NCBI GenBank assembly: GCA_936914845.1
Contig: CAKZGE010000008.1
Location: forward strand, 124,001 to 188,000
Direction: 5' to 3'
Origin: an uncultured Chloracidobacterium sp.
Lineage (GTDB): Bacteria > Acidobacteriota > Blastocatellia > Pyrinomonadales > Pyrinomonadaceae
Length of the DNA: 64,000 nt
In this document: positions 1-9,729 of the stretch, piece by piece
Layout: each line of letters opens with the position of its first letter
Position numbering within the stretch: the first letter of the stretch is position 1
Made by a program: the position numbers and the translations under genes
The notes under the pieces: model-generated
Told to the model about the DNA's origin: nothing
Databases searched by the model: none
The model's input: only the letters and a program-made list of their open reading frames with translations

Positions 1-305
1 CCGGTTTTATCGGAAAGGTAATGGTCTTTCGTCCTGCACTTGAGGCGGGCAATTCCCTTTTGACACTCGTCGTGGTCGCCGCCGTGATCAATACGGCCAT
101 CTCGGCATACTATTATCTGCGTTTGATCGTTGTTATGTTCTTTAAGGAACGGACGACGGATTGGGTCGATCCGAAAATACCGGTCGGTGTGGCCGCCGCT
201 TTGGTCATCGCCATCTGCGGTGTTTTCTATCTCGGCATTTTCAGCGATTCCATCATTGAACGCTTTTCACAGCCGGCTCGGCCGGCGGGTGTGGCCAAGC
301 GGTAA
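1..305 (+). CDS. nuoN: NADH-quinone oxidoreductase subunit N, C-terminal end (partial)
   Basis: This is the 3' end of a gene that begins before the window. The open frame is already running at base 3 and stops with TAA at 303-305. About 100 residues are visible. They include two hydrophobic segments and the short motif AYYYLRLIVVMFF, typical of the last membrane helices of the antiporter-like NuoN/NuoL/NuoM family. The motif with its position near the C-terminus suits NuoN, the last gene of most nuo operons. The product is a membrane-arm, proton-pumping subunit of respiratory complex I. The upstream gene order cannot be seen, so NuoM or a related antiporter subunit is the main alternative. 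Confidence 0.8.
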   Translation, partial: GFIGKVMVFRPALEAGNSLLTLVVVAAVINTAISAYYYLRLIVVMFFKERTTDWVDPKIPVGVAAALVIAICGVFYLGIFSDSIIERFSQPARPAGVAKR

Positions 306-310
306 CCGAA

Positions 311-751
311 GTGGATCAAACAATACCGCAGATCTATGCGGAGAAAGTTCGTACGCAGCGGACCCGGTCCTTTGCCTTCGACATACCGGAAAAAGAATGC
401 CGGGCAGAGATAATCTTCACTCTGCTCGGCATTGAGCTTAAGATCGGCAGTAAGCGCTTTGCGTGTCCCGAACTTTCCACCGCCCGTTACTTACGCATTT
501 TCGCTCGCATCGGTTGTCAGAAGATCGCCGTGCCTTACGACATTACTAAGATATCTCTGCTAGCGGACGAACTCGAAATGGCGTGGCAGACCTTCAATCT
601 GCTGCTTGAAAAAGACGCGGCCGATTCTTCGCCCCGCTCTGTTGCCCGCCGACGTTCATTGGCGATAAAGAAGATCCGCCGCGAAATAGAAGAGATCGGG
701 GCCGGTGATCTGATGCCGGTTTTCGACCGCGAAACGCGACAGCGACGATAG
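311..751 (+). CDS. hypothetical protein, 146 aa
   Basis: This short gene starts with GTG five bases after the nuoN stop, so it is probably translated from the same message. I do not recognise the family. The product is soluble and mixed alpha/beta in composition. It has three scattered cysteines and a strongly basic C-terminal third rich in Arg and Lys (about residues 108-146). No signal peptide or membrane segment is visible. Codon use resembles its neighbours, which supports a real gene. A role linked to complex I cannot be inferred from position alone. Confidence 0.6.
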   Translation: MDQTIPQIYAEKVRTQRTRSFAFDIPEKECRAEIIFTLLGIELKIGSKRFACPELSTARYLRIFARIGCQKIAVPYDITKISLLADELEMAWQTFNLLLEKDAADSSPRSVARRRSLAIKKIRREIEEIGAGDLMPVFDRETRQRR

Positions 752-814
752 ATCTCGGCCGTATCGCTTTTTACAACTTTAGAATTTTTTCGTATTCGCT
801 TAAAATTAACCTCG

Positions 815-1729
815 ATGTTAGACGCCGCCGTCAAAACTGACGTTTCAGAAGAGTTGCCGTTCCCGTATAACAAGCGGGCTTTCTGTCATTACGAACCGAT
901 CGAGAAGAAGATCGAGCATGCTCGCGTCCTTATCGTTAATAGCCTTCTGCGCTACGAATCCGATCTTTCCCCGCTTGCCTATCAGGACTGGGGCGGTTCG
1001 GTCGAATCGAAATTGAATTTCGAACGAAAGGTCTCTTCAATGGCGTGCAACAACATTGCGCGCAATGTCCTGCGGTTGGTCAAACAGCCAAAGACACTGA
1101 CCGTGCATCTTTCCGAGATCGCCGAAGCCGCAAAGGCCTTTCGCCCGGACGCGGTAGTAATGAGCGGTACATTTGCCGATTTTGACTACTACAACCCGCT
1201 CCACCTTGAAAAGGCAGGCGAATTCGTCCGCAGCACAAAGATCCCGGTCCTTGCCATTTGCGGATCTCATCAGCTCGTCGCGGTCTCATTCGGTTCGCAT
1301 CTTAAAACCCTGGACGACCTCGAGCTCGGGGAAAAGCGTTCGAACAGGTTGGTCGAATATCAATACCGTTTCGTTAAGGTAATTGAGAAAGAAGACCCAA
1401 TATTTGAGGGAATGGATGATCAAAGCTCGGGGATCTGGCAGGATTATACCAAAGAAGACGATATCTTGCGGGTTTGGCAAAACCACGGTGTTCAGGTCGA
1501 AGGCACGCCTCCGGGATTCAAACTTCTGGCAACGTCATATCTTTGCCGCAATCAAATGATGGTCAAACGCTCCGATGGTCAATTGATCTATTCGGTTCAG
1601 TTCCACCTCGAAAAATCGTTCGAAGATTGGTCAAAGAACCCTACTCGTTGGGAACACCCGAATGAATCACGTGACGGCCGCATCCTGTTTGAAAATTTCC
1701 TTAAACTTGCCCTCGAACACAATACCTAA
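815..1729 (+). CDS. class I glutamine amidotransferase-like protein
   Basis: The 304-residue product has the hallmarks of a class I (triad) glutamine amidotransferase. The nucleophile elbow is ICGSHQ with Cys149. The C-terminal His-Glu pair lies in QFHLEK (His264, Glu266), matching the usual QFHPE. Such domains release ammonia from glutamine for a partner enzyme. The protein has about 40 extra N-terminal residues before the Rossmann-like domain and no fused synthetase. Its convergent neighbour, 18 bases away, is a carboxylate-amine ligase, an ATP-grasp-like enzyme that could use the ammonia or a related amine. That partnership is inference. The start lacks a clear ribosome binding site. Confidence 0.8.
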   Translation: MLDAAVKTDVSEELPFPYNKRAFCHYEPIEKKIEHARVLIVNSLLRYESDLSPLAYQDWGGSVESKLNFERKVSSMACNNIARNVLRLVKQPKTLTVHLSEIAEAAKAFRPDAVVMSGTFADFDYYNPLHLEKAGEFVRSTKIPVLAICGSHQLVAVSFGSHLKTLDDLELGEKRSNRLVEYQYRFVKVIEKEDPIFEGMDDQSSGIWQDYTKEDDILRVWQNHGVQVEGTPPGFKLLATSYLCRNQMMVKRSDGQLIYSVQFHLEKSFEDWSKNPTRWEHPNESRDGRILFENFLKLALEHNT

Positions 1730-1747
1730 TTGTTTTCCGGCCGTGTT

Positions 1748-2866
1748 CTAAAACGGAGCGGCCGGCACATTTTCCATCGTATTCGTGATCAGCATATCGA
1801 CGACGGCGTTGAAATCTCCTCCGGATTCTTCAAAGACCCGAAGCTGTTCATCGGCCGATGTCCCACGGTCGAGTATTGTGTGAATATGCTCGATCTCTTT
1901 TCTTGAATCGAGTTCGTCCACCACGTCATCGACAAATTCAAGCAGTTCACGGATCAGATCTTTGACCGGCACTTCTTTCTGTTTTCCGAGATCAAGCAAT
2001 TTTCCGTCGAGGCCATAGCGGATGGCTCGCCACTTATTCTCTTGGATCAAGCGGCGATGATAAAGCCGGAAGCCGAGATTGCGATCGATCAGAACGGTCA
2101 ATTTAGCGATAATTGCCTGAAACAGTGCGGCGACGGCGATGGTGTCGTCCACCCGCGTGGGGATATCGCAGATACGAAATTCAAGCGTCGGGAAAAGATG
2201 GTGCGGCCGAATATCCCACCAGATCTTCGAACCGTCCTGAATACAATTCATTTTTACCAGCAGATCAACGTAGCTTTGAAATTGAGCAAAGGATTCGAAA
2301 TGATCCGGAATATCTGTTCGCGGAAATTTTTTGAACACCTCGCACCGGTATGATTTCAGGCCTGTGTTGAAGCCCAACCAGAACGGCGAAGATGTCGTCA
2401 TCGCCAAAACGTGCGGCAAAAAGTATCTCGCCGCGTTCATAATGTGTATTCGCCGATCTGGTATCGGTATGCCAACGTGTACGTGGACACCAAATATCAG
2501 CAGCGAACGGGCAACCATCTGCAGCTCATCGACCAGCAGCTTATAGCGGTCGCCGTCATATATTTCCTGCTCTGACCATTTTGAAAAGGGGTGCGTCGAA
2601 GCCGCGACTATCGCTTTGCCCTTTTTTCGTGCGAGATGTGAAATTATGCTGCGAAGTTTTGTGATATCTTCGCGGGCTTCTTTGATGTTGGCACAAACGC
2701 CGGTCCCGACCTCGACCATTGATTGGATCATTTCCGGCTTGATCTTTTCACCAAGCAATAAACGGCCTTCATCAAGTATTTCTGAAATGTGGGACTTCAG
2801 TTCACGGGTGTTAGGATCGACGATCTGAAACTCTTCCTCGATGCCGAGTGTAAATTGGTCAAACAT
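1748..2866 (-). CDS. carboxylate-amine ligase, GCS2/YbdK family
   Basis: The product (372 aa) begins with the family signature LGIEEEFQIVD and continues with a complete glutamate-cysteine ligase type 2 fold. HVHVGIP and the arginine-containing segment FRICDIPTRVDD are both present. YbdK-type enzymes join a carboxylate and an amine with ATP. E. coli YbdK has weak gamma-glutamyl-cysteine ligase activity, but the natural substrate of most members is unknown. Length matches the family. The gene runs toward the amidotransferase gene, so the two mRNAs converge. No glutathione synthetase lies nearby, so a glutathione role is not supported here. Confidence 0.85.
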   Translation of the reverse strand: MFDQFTLGIEEEFQIVDPNTRELKSHISEILDEGRLLLGEKIKPEMIQSMVEVGTGVCANIKEAREDITKLRSIISHLARKKGKAIVAASTHPFSKWSEQEIYDGDRYKLLVDELQMVARSLLIFGVHVHVGIPIPDRRIHIMNAARYFLPHVLAMTTSSPFWLGFNTGLKSYRCEVFKKFPRTDIPDHFESFAQFQSYVDLLVKMNCIQDGSKIWWDIRPHHLFPTLEFRICDIPTRVDDTIAVAALFQAIIAKLTVLIDRNLGFRLYHRRLIQENKWRAIRYGLDGKLLDLGKQKEVPVKDLIRELLEFVDDVVDELDSRKEIEHIHTILDRGTSADEQLRVFEESGGDFNAVVDMLITNTMENVPAAPF

Positions 2867-2997
2867 AAATTATTGCGGTGAAATTTTCGAAACCGGTATT
2901 CGATATCGGGCATCTCCCATTAAACTGCTTTACCGGGTTGGAAAAGATTCTACATTTTTTTCTTTCGATAACATAGCTTTTTTTACCGAATTGGCGA

Positions 2998-3882
2998 CTA
3001 TTTTTTCGCGTGCTCTTTCGCCAGTTTCAAAAAAGCTTCTGCCGCGTGTGACAACACAGAGTTTCGGCGATAGATGATGTTCAGCTTTCGTTCAAGCCGC
3101 AGCTCATCAACCGTCAATCCGGCGAGCAACCCTTTCTCGATCTCAAAAACGGCGGCCAATCGGGGCACTAACGCCACGCCAACGCCGGTTTCGACCAGTC
3201 TTTTTATCGCTTCGAGCGACGGCAATTCGATAGCAATGTTCAATCGGGTCTTATTCTTTTCAAATGCAGAGATCACATTTTGGCGGTAGGGCGATACGGC
3301 ATTGTGTGCGACAAAGATCTCGTCGCCGAGATCCTTTATCGAAACGTTCTGCCTTTTCGCCAGCGGATGTCCCGGAGCGGTTATCATGACCAGTTCGTCG
3401 GTCATGATCGGTACTGACCTGATCGTCTCATCGGTCGGCTTAAAGGAGATCACACCAAGCTCGACCTCGCGAGCGGTGATCTCTTTCGGGATCCTGCTGG
3501 CGACGCCGCGATGAACCTCGATCTTTATCTGTGGGTGCTGCTGCCGAAATTCTTTGATCAATGGCAACAGACAGAAAACGGTGTGCTCGTTGGCCGAAAT
3601 AGTGATCTTCCCTTTGTGCAGCCCGCGAAGATCGCGGATCGAATTTTCAGCCGTCTGCCGGAGATTTACCATCTGGCGGGCGTATTCCAGAAGCACCTCA
3701 CCCGCAAATGTCAGCGTCCCGTCTTTTGACGAACGGTCAAACAAGGTTTCACCGATCTCTGTTTCTAACCGCCGTATCGCTTGGCTTACCGCCGGCTGCG
3801 TTCTATCCAGGACCTCAGCCGCCCGCGAAAAGCTTTTTTCCCGCGCAACCGTTACTAATACTTCCAATTGGTTAATGTCCAT
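2998..3882 (-). CDS. LysR-family transcriptional regulator
   Basis: This is a typical 294-residue LysR regulator. It has an N-terminal winged helix-turn-helix (about residues 1-60, including FSRAAEVLDRTQPAVSQAIRR) and a periplasmic-binding-protein-like effector domain (about 90-290). It is transcribed divergently from leuABCD. An AAGG ribosome binding site lies at 3891-3894. It overlaps a palindrome at 3893-3915 that probably is the regulator's own site. LysR proteins usually repress themselves and activate a divergent operon, so control of the leucine genes is a reasonable inference. The effector is unknown. The closest characterised relatives by motif are CysL/CbbR-like proteins. Confidence 0.9.
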   Translation of the reverse strand: MDINQLEVLVTVAREKSFSRAAEVLDRTQPAVSQAIRRLETEIGETLFDRSSKDGTLTFAGEVLLEYARQMVNLRQTAENSIRDLRGLHKGKITISANEHTVFCLLPLIKEFRQQHPQIKIEVHRGVASRIPKEITAREVELGVISFKPTDETIRSVPIMTDELVMITAPGHPLAKRQNVSIKDLGDEIFVAHNAVSPYRQNVISAFEKNKTRLNIAIELPSLEAIKRLVETGVGVALVPRLAAVFEIEKGLLAGLTVDELRLERKLNIIYRRNSVLSHAAEAFLKLAKEHAKK

Positions 3883-3892
3883 AATCGATGCC

Positions 3893-3915
3893 TTATGTAA
3901 TCACATTTTACATAA
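3893..3915. promoter_or_regulatory. palindromic operator, probable LysR-type site
   Basis: Perfect inverted repeat TTATGTAA / TTACATAA with a 7-base spacer, which fits the T-N11-A rule for LysR boxes. A third half-site, TTACAT, follows at 3927-3932. The palindrome lies 10 bases before the lysR start codon and covers its ribosome binding site. The arrangement suits autoregulation. Confidence 0.6.
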
Positions 3916-4027
3916 AAAATATAAATTTACATATAAGTCTGTCAATTCTTCTAATAATGGTATAACGCCCCGCCGCATATTTGATCTTATCATTACTTTT
4001 TTTTATTTTATTTTCATTAACATAACG

Positions 4028-4056
4028 TTGACTTTACTTTTTTCCGGTTCTAAGAT
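4028..4056 (+). promoter_or_regulatory. sigma70-like promoter for leuABCD
   Basis: TTGACT at 4028-4033, a 17-base spacer, and TAAGAT at 4051-4056. The predicted transcript start is near 4063, about 30 bases before the leuA start. This leaves no room for a T-box or a leucine leader peptide. The LysR half-sites lie about 100 bases upstream. Confidence 0.5.
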
Positions 4057-4094
4057 TGATAAACGGATGTATTTTGGAACTGTCCGGAGAGCTT

Positions 4095-5267
4095 ATGAAC
4101 AATAACACCATTAGGATTTTCGACACCACTTTGCGCGACGGCGAACAATCGCCGGGTTGTTCGATGTTCATGGAGGAAAAGATCGGAATGGCTTGCCAGC
4201 TTGAAAGGCTTGGTGTTGACATAATCGAAGCCGGTTTTCCGATCGCTTCCCAAGGAGATTTCGAAGCCGTTCGAGCAGTTGCCGAAGAATGTCGGACACT
4301 GACGGTTGCCGGTCTGGCACGCACGACCGACGCCGATGTGTTGCGGGCCGCCGAAGCTCTCAAGCCGGCCGCTCGCTCGCGCATTCATACCTTCGTCGCT
4401 ACGTCGGACATCCATTTGGAATACAAATTGAAAAAGTCTCGGGCAGAGGTGCTCGAAATGACCAGACGAGCAGTTTCCTTGGCCGCTGCCAATGCTGACG
4501 AGGTCGAATTTTCGGCAGAGGATGCAACCCGCAGCGATATTGATTTTCTGTGCGATGTGCTTACCGTCGCCGTCGAAGCCGGAGCGACAACGCTAAACAT
4601 TCCCGACACCGTGGGTTATACGCTGCCCGTCGAATTTTCCGAACTCATCAGGACCGTCAAATCGCGTGTGGTCGGCGAAAGCGATATAACGATCAGCGTT
4701 CATTGTCATAACGATCTCGGTTTGGCGGTCGCCAACAGCCTTTCGGCTCTCGAGGCCGGCGCCAGACAGGTCGAATGCACGGTAAACGGTATCGGCGAAA
4801 GGGCCGGGAATGCATCGCTCGAAGAAGTGATCATGGCATGCTCCGTTCGCGGGGATAAATTGCCGTTCACCCATCAGATAAACACGCAATTGCTCTATCC
4901 GACCAGCGAACTGCTTTCCTCTATCATCAGCTTCGGCGTACAGCCGAACAAGGCCATCGTCGGACGCAATGCATTTGCACACGAGGCCGGCATTCATCAA
5001 CACGGAGTTTTGAGCAATCCGCTGTGCTACGAGATCATGACCCCGGAATCGGTCGGTGTTCCGGCGAACGACATCGTGCTCGGCAAACATTCCGGCCGCC
5101 ACGCTCTGGTCGCCCGTTTTGAAACGCTGGGTTACAGTTTTGCCGGCGAAGAGATCACCGAGATCTATGACAATTTCGTTGCACTTGCCGACAAGAAAAA
5201 GAAGGTTTACGACCAGGATCTGATCGGTCTTGTCGCCGCTCGCGGAGTTTCGGCGATCGCTGCCTAG
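4095..5267 (+). CDS. leuA: 2-isopropylmalate synthase, short form without regulatory domain
   Basis: LeuA condenses acetyl-CoA with 2-oxoisovalerate, the first step of leucine synthesis. The TIM-barrel signature [11 protein letters not shown] is near the N-terminus. The metal-binding HCHNDLGLA and the subdomain motif EAGIHQHG are present. The start at 4095 is chosen because GGAG at 4086-4089 is well spaced. It gives 390 residues, whereas the usual enzyme has about 510-550. The missing part is the C-terminal leucine-binding dimer domain, so classical feedback inhibition is not expected. Homocitrate or citramalate synthases share this short architecture. However, leuB, leuC and leuD follow directly, with 17 bases to leuB, which favours LeuA. 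Confidence 0.88.
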   Translation: MNNNTIRIFDTTLRDGEQSPGCSMFMEEKIGMACQLERLGVDIIEAGFPIASQGDFEAVRAVAEECRTLTVAGLARTTDADVLRAAEALKPAARSRIHTFVATSDIHLEYKLKKSRAEVLEMTRRAVSLAAANADEVEFSAEDATRSDIDFLCDVLTVAVEAGATTLNIPDTVGYTLPVEFSELIRTVKSRVVGESDITISVHCHNDLGLAVANSLSALEAGARQVECTVNGIGERAGNASLEEVIMACSVRGDKLPFTHQINTQLLYPTSELLSSIISFGVQPNKAIVGRNAFAHEAGIHQHGVLSNPLCYEIMTPESVGVPANDIVLGKHSGRHALVARFETLGYSFAGEEITEIYDNFVALADKKKKVYDQDLIGLVAARGVSAIAA

Positions 5268-5284
5268 GTCAATTCAAAATACCT

Positions 5285-6382
5285 ATGAAAATTGTTGTTT
5301 TACCAGGGGACGGGATCGGACCGGAGGTCGCTGGCGAAGCTGTGCGGGTTTTGCAGGAGATCGCACCGGTCTTTGAACTTGCCATCGAAACCGAAGAACA
5401 CCTGATCGGCGGAGCTGCCATTCGTTCTGTGCAGACACCGCTGCCGGAGCCGACCGTGGCCGCCGCACTTGCGGCAGATGCGGTATTGCTTGGGGCTGTC
5501 GGCACACCTGAATTCGATCATTTACGGCCCGAACAGCGGCCGGAGGCCGGCTTGCTCGGTCTCCGGAAAGCATTGGGTGGGTTTGCCAACTTGCGGCCCG
5601 CACGGGCGGTCGATGCATTGATAGATTCCTCGCCGCTGCGCCGCGAGATCTTTGCGGGAACCGATCTGCTGATCGTCCGCGAACTTTTGGGCGGCCTTTA
5701 TTTTGGCGAACCGCGCGGCTTCGCCGATGATCGCCGGTTTGCTTACAATACAATGCGGTATTCGGTCGAGGAGATCGATCGCGTTGCCCGCGTCGCCTTT
5801 GAGGCCGCTCGCGGAAGAAAGGGCAAAGTGACCTCCGTGGACAAAGCTAATGTGCTTGAGACCTCGCAGCTTTGGCGCGAAACGGTCACCAAAACAGCAA
5901 AGGACTTTCCGGATATCGAACTCGATCATCTTTTCGTTGACGCGTGCGCCATGCACCTTGTCACCGATCCGCGGAGATTTGATGTAGTTTTGACCGAAAA
6001 TCTTTTTGGCGATATTCTTTCGGACGAAGCCGCCGTACTAACCGGTTCTCTCGGTATGCTGGCTTCCGGGACCATTGGCGGCCGCGTCGGATTGTATGAA
6101 CCGGTGCATGGCTCTGCTCCCGACATTGCCGGCCGCGGGATCGCAAATCCGCTCGGCACTATCGCATCGCTGGCTATGCTGCTGCGTTATTCCGGCGGCA
6201 ATGTAGAGGCGGCGGACGCCATTGATGAAGCTATCGAAAAAGTTTTAGAAAGCGGCTACCGCACCGCAGACATAGCCGAACAAAGCTGCTTAAAGGTGGT
6301 ATCGACCCGCGAAATGGGCGACCTGGTTACCATGGCAGTGGTCGAAGCGGCAAATCGCCGATATTCTTATCACGCAGTTTGA
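5285..6382 (+). CDS. leuB: 3-isopropylmalate dehydrogenase
   Basis: LeuB oxidises and decarboxylates 3-isopropylmalate with NAD to give 2-oxoisocaproate. The 365-residue product has the N-terminal [10 protein letters not shown], the substrate-binding arginine region with NLRPAR, and the metal-binding segment [15 protein letters not shown]. It ends with the cofactor-site sequence HGSAPDIAG. All are standard for the isocitrate/isopropylmalate dehydrogenase family, and the length is normal. It sits 17 bases after leuA and 6 bases before leuC, so it is translated from the same operon. I see no anomaly. Confidence 0.95.
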   Translation: MKIVVLPGDGIGPEVAGEAVRVLQEIAPVFELAIETEEHLIGGAAIRSVQTPLPEPTVAAALAADAVLLGAVGTPEFDHLRPEQRPEAGLLGLRKALGGFANLRPARAVDALIDSSPLRREIFAGTDLLIVRELLGGLYFGEPRGFADDRRFAYNTMRYSVEEIDRVARVAFEAARGRKGKVTSVDKANVLETSQLWRETVTKTAKDFPDIELDHLFVDACAMHLVTDPRRFDVVLTENLFGDILSDEAAVLTGSLGMLASGTIGGRVGLYEPVHGSAPDIAGRGIANPLGTIASLAMLLRYSGGNVEAADAIDEAIEKVLESGYRTADIAEQSCLKVVSTREMGDLVTMAVVEAANRRYSYHAV

Positions 6383-6388
6383 TCGGTC

Positions 6389-7786
6389 ATGAAAACACTT
6401 TACGATAAGATCTGGGATGCTCACATCATCCGGCAAGAAGCGGGGCAGCCTGCATTGCTTTACATTGATCTGCATTTGATCCATGAGGTAACTTCACCGC
6501 AAGCGTTCGAAGGGCTAAGAGCGGCAAGCCGTCCGGTTCGTCGCCCGGACCGTACGTTTGCAACTGTTGACCACGCCATTCCGACCCTTGACCGCCATTT
6601 GCCGTTCGCTGATCCGATCGCGGCCCAGCAAGTCGAAACGCTGCGAAAGAACTGTCGGCAATTCGGTGTGCCGCTTTATGACCTCGACCGCATTGAACAA
6701 GGCATTATTCACGTTTTCGGTCCGGAGCAAGGCTTGACGCAGCCGGGAATGACGATCGTTTGCGGCGATTCCCACACCTCGACACACGGAGCCTTTGGCT
6801 CCTTGGCTTTCGGCATCGGCACCAGCGAGGTCGAACATGTACTTGCCACCCAAAGCCTACCGCAGAGCAAGGCCAAAAATATGCTGATCGATATTAAAGG
6901 GACACTTCCCTTCGGTGTCACGGCGAAAGACCTGATCCTGGGCATCATAAACCGCATTGGTACCGGCGGCGGCACCGGATTTGTTTTGGAATTTGCCGGC
7001 GAAGCGATCGATTCGCTTTCAATGGAAGGCCGAATGACCGTTTGCAATATGGCTATCGAGGCAGGAGCCCGGGCCGGCTTGATCGCTCCCGACGAAAAGA
7101 CCTTCGCATACTTACATGACCGTCCTTTCGCCCCCAAAGGAGCCGCTTGGGAAATGGCGGTTGCTGAATGGCAAAATTTACCGACCGAACCGAATGCGGC
7201 TTTTGACCGGGTCGTCACCATTGACGCTTCCGAGTTTGAGCCTTACGTAACTTGGGGTACCTCACCGGAAATGTCGGCTACTATTTCACAGGCGGTGCCG
7301 ATCTCCGCAGACACAGATTCGACCGAATCCTTTGACCGGGCCCTTGAATATATGGGCCTGCGTCCGGCACAGCCGATCGAGAGCATCGACATCAATAAGG
7401 TCTTTATCGGCTCCTGCACAAATTCACGGATGGAGGACCTTCGCGAATCCGCCCGCGTTGTAAAGGGGCACAAAGTTGCCGGCTCCGTACGGGCCATCGT
7501 TGTTCCGGGATCGATGCAGATCAAAAAGCAAGCCGAGGACGAAGGATTGGCCCGCATCTTCGTGGAAGCCGGTTTCGAATGGCGCGACGCCGGATGTTCG
7601 ATGTGCCTTGCAATGAATGACGATGTATTGAGCGAAGGCGACCGGTGTGCATCGACCAGCAATAGAAATTTCGAAGGACGCCAAGGACGGGGCGGCCGCA
7701 CGCACCTGGTCAGCCCCTCGATGGCTGCCGCTGCCGCTATCGCCGGGCATTTTGTCGATGTCCGCAATTGGGATTTTAAGGACTAA
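6389..7786 (+). CDS. leuC: 3-isopropylmalate dehydratase, large subunit
   Basis: LeuC pairs with LeuD to form isopropylmalate isomerase, an aconitase-family enzyme with a 4Fe-4S cluster. The 465-residue product begins [12 protein letters not shown], the usual LeuC start. It carries three cluster cysteines, one in GSCTNSR and two in GCSMCLAMN, plus the substrate-site segment [13 protein letters not shown]. Length matches E. coli LeuC. Its TAA stop shares one base with the ATG of leuD (ACTAATGG at 7782-7789), which implies coupled translation of the two subunits. Confidence 0.96.
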   Translation: MKTLYDKIWDAHIIRQEAGQPALLYIDLHLIHEVTSPQAFEGLRAASRPVRRPDRTFATVDHAIPTLDRHLPFADPIAAQQVETLRKNCRQFGVPLYDLDRIEQGIIHVFGPEQGLTQPGMTIVCGDSHTSTHGAFGSLAFGIGTSEVEHVLATQSLPQSKAKNMLIDIKGTLPFGVTAKDLILGIINRIGTGGGTGFVLEFAGEAIDSLSMEGRMTVCNMAIEAGARAGLIAPDEKTFAYLHDRPFAPKGAAWEMAVAEWQNLPTEPNAAFDRVVTIDASEFEPYVTWGTSPEMSATISQAVPISADTDSTESFDRALEYMGLRPAQPIESIDINKVFIGSCTNSRMEDLRESARVVKGHKVAGSVRAIVVPGSMQIKKQAEDEGLARIFVEAGFEWRDAGCSMCLAMNDDVLSEGDRCASTSNRNFEGRQGRGGRTHLVSPSMAAAAAIAGHFVDVRNWDFKD

Positions 7787-8403
7787 TGGAAGCATTTACT
7801 GAACATACCGGTTCGGCCGTGCCGCTTTACCGAGCAAATATCGACACCGACCAAATAATACCGAAGCAATTTCTCAAACGCATCGAACGCACCGGTTACG
7901 GGGCTTTTCTCTTTCACGACTGGCGTTTTGACGGCAACGGCTTGCCGCGCGCCGATTTTGTGTTGAATGACCCTCGCTATGCAAAGGCTTCTATCTTGAT
8001 AGCCGGGGCCAATTTTGGCTGCGGCAGTTCGCGAGAGCACGCTCCGTGGAGTTTGGCGGACCACGGGTTCCGCTGTGTCATTGCCCCCGGATTTGCCGAC
8101 ATTTTTTACAACAACAGTCTTAAAAACGGATTTCTGCCGGTCGCGTTGCCGCAAAAGGATGTCGAGCTGTTGGTCGAAAGAGCTTTGCTGCACCCGGATC
8201 ATTCGATCACGGTCGATCTTAAGACCCAAACTGTCTTCGATTCAAAAGGATTCGAAAGTAGTTTTCAGATCGATGAATTTCGTCGCCGATGCCTGTTGAA
8301 TGGGCTCGATGATATCGCCCTCACTCTTCAACACGAAGCAGATATTTCGGCCTACGAAAACCACACCGCGAATATCCGCAGATTTTCGTACCTTTCGGCC
8401 TGA
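7786..8403 (+). CDS. leuD: 3-isopropylmalate dehydratase, small subunit
   Basis: LeuD is the swivel-domain subunit that completes the isopropylmalate isomerase active site. The 205-residue product has the family motifs NIDTDQIIPKQFLK near the N-terminus and GCGSSREHAPW in the middle. Its length matches bacterial LeuD. The start codon overlaps the leuC stop. The leu operon appears to end here, because 131 bases separate it from the next gene. No clear terminator was seen in that gap. Confidence 0.96.
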   Translation: MEAFTEHTGSAVPLYRANIDTDQIIPKQFLKRIERTGYGAFLFHDWRFDGNGLPRADFVLNDPRYAKASILIAGANFGCGSSREHAPWSLADHGFRCVIAPGFADIFYNNSLKNGFLPVALPQKDVELLVERALLHPDHSITVDLKTQTVFDSKGFESSFQIDEFRRRCLLNGLDDIALTLQHEADISAYENHTANIRRFSYLSA

Positions 8404-8534
8404 TGCAGGGCTGCTTACGGTTGCAATTTTTATTTTCGCAAGTTACCATAAAATCTCGTTTGCATGTAGATTTTTCGCCTTAATCCAATTGTCTGCATCA
8501 ATTTATTTTCGACGTTTCTCGATATCGGGCTTCT

Positions 8535-9668
8535 ATGGGCTTTTCTACAATTGCGATTCATGCCGGCAACGAGCCAGACCCGACGACAGGTGCGGTCAGC
8601 GTTCCTATATATCAAACTTCGACTTACGCCCAAGATGGCCTGGGTGATCACAAAGGTTTCGAATACGCCCGAACCCAAAATCCGACCCGCTTTGCTTTAG
8701 AAAAGAACATCGCCGCATTGGAAAACGCCAAGTTCGGCTTTGCGTTCGCTTCCGGCATGTCTGCTATCGATGCCGTTTTGAAGCTGGTCGAAAGCGGCGA
8801 TCATGTTTTGCTCGGCGACAATACATATGGCGGAACCTACCGTCTTTTCAGCAAGGTTCTTGTTAATTACGGCATTGAATTTGACCTAGTTGACACCACC
8901 CGGATCGAAGATCTTGAAGCCGCTTTCAAACCGAATACTAAGATGGTGTTCGTCGAAACGCCGACCAATCCGGTCATGAGCGTTACTGATCTGGCCGCCG
9001 TTGCCAAGCTTTCGTCCGAACACGGAGCCCGCACGGTTTGCGACAATACCTTTATGTCGCCCTATTTCCAGCGTCCGTTGAATATGGGCATCGACATTGT
9101 TGTCCATTCCACCACAAAATATTTGAATGGACATTCGGACAGTGTGGGCGGTTTTGTCGCGTTATCTAATAGCGATGATGCAGAAAAGATCGGATTCATT
9201 CAGAATAGCGTCGGGGCGATCCTCTCTCCGTTCGATTCTTTTCTGGTGCTGCGCGGCACCAAAACGCTGAGCGTACGCATGGATGCCCACGACCGAAATG
9301 GTCGCGCCGTGGCAGCTTTTCTGGCCGAACATCCTGCGATTGAAAAAGTATATTACCCGGGCTTGCCATCCCATCCACAGCACGAACTGGCCAAACGTCA
9401 GCAGACCGGCTTTGGCGGAATGGTTGCTTTTGACACGGGTTCGCTTGCCAACGCAAAAAAAGTTTTAGAAAGCGTCAAGCTTTGTACTCTCGGCGAAAGC
9501 TTAGGCGGGGTTGAAACATTGATCTCTCATCCGGCAACCATGACCCACGCTTCTGTGCCCGCTGAGAATCGAGAGCGGCTTGGAATTACAGACGGTTTGG
9601 TACGTATCTCGGTAGGCATCGAGGATATCGAAGACATTATAGGAGATCTCGACCAAGCTCTAAAATAG
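8535..9668 (+). CDS. cystathionine gamma-synthase/lyase family PLP enzyme
   Basis: The 377-residue product is a trans-sulfuration enzyme of the Cys/Met metabolism PLP family. It starts with TIAIHAGNEPDPTTGAV and has the phosphate-site segment GMSAIDA. Lys195 in HSTTKYLNGHSD is the residue expected to bind pyridoxal phosphate. It ends with SVGIEDIEDIIGDL, as in MetB and cystathionine gamma-lyases. These motifs do not separate the synthase, the lyase and homocysteine-forming members, so substrate direction is open. It follows leuD by 131 bases. No SAM riboswitch or MetJ-like box was found in the gap. Confidence 0.85.
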   Translation: MGFSTIAIHAGNEPDPTTGAVSVPIYQTSTYAQDGLGDHKGFEYARTQNPTRFALEKNIAALENAKFGFAFASGMSAIDAVLKLVESGDHVLLGDNTYGGTYRLFSKVLVNYGIEFDLVDTTRIEDLEAAFKPNTKMVFVETPTNPVMSVTDLAAVAKLSSEHGARTVCDNTFMSPYFQRPLNMGIDIVVHSTTKYLNGHSDSVGGFVALSNSDDAEKIGFIQNSVGAILSPFDSFLVLRGTKTLSVRMDAHDRNGRAVAAFLAEHPAIEKVYYPGLPSHPQHELAKRQQTGFGGMVAFDTGSLANAKKVLESVKLCTLGESLGGVETLISHPATMTHASVPAENRERLGITDGLVRISVGIEDIEDIIGDLDQALK

Positions 9669-9729
9669 GAACTCTAGAATATCGGTTCCGTTCGCTGCGA
9701 ATTCGATCAAGCACGGGACCTGTAACATT

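Noticed and set aside
4034..4094. T-box or leader peptide before leuA.
   Set aside because: The space between the predicted transcript start and the leuA start is only about 30 bases, with no T-box motif.
8404..8534. SAM riboswitch or MetJ-type operator before the trans-sulfuration gene.
   Set aside because: No conserved riboswitch core or repeated 8-base Met box could be found in the 131 bases.
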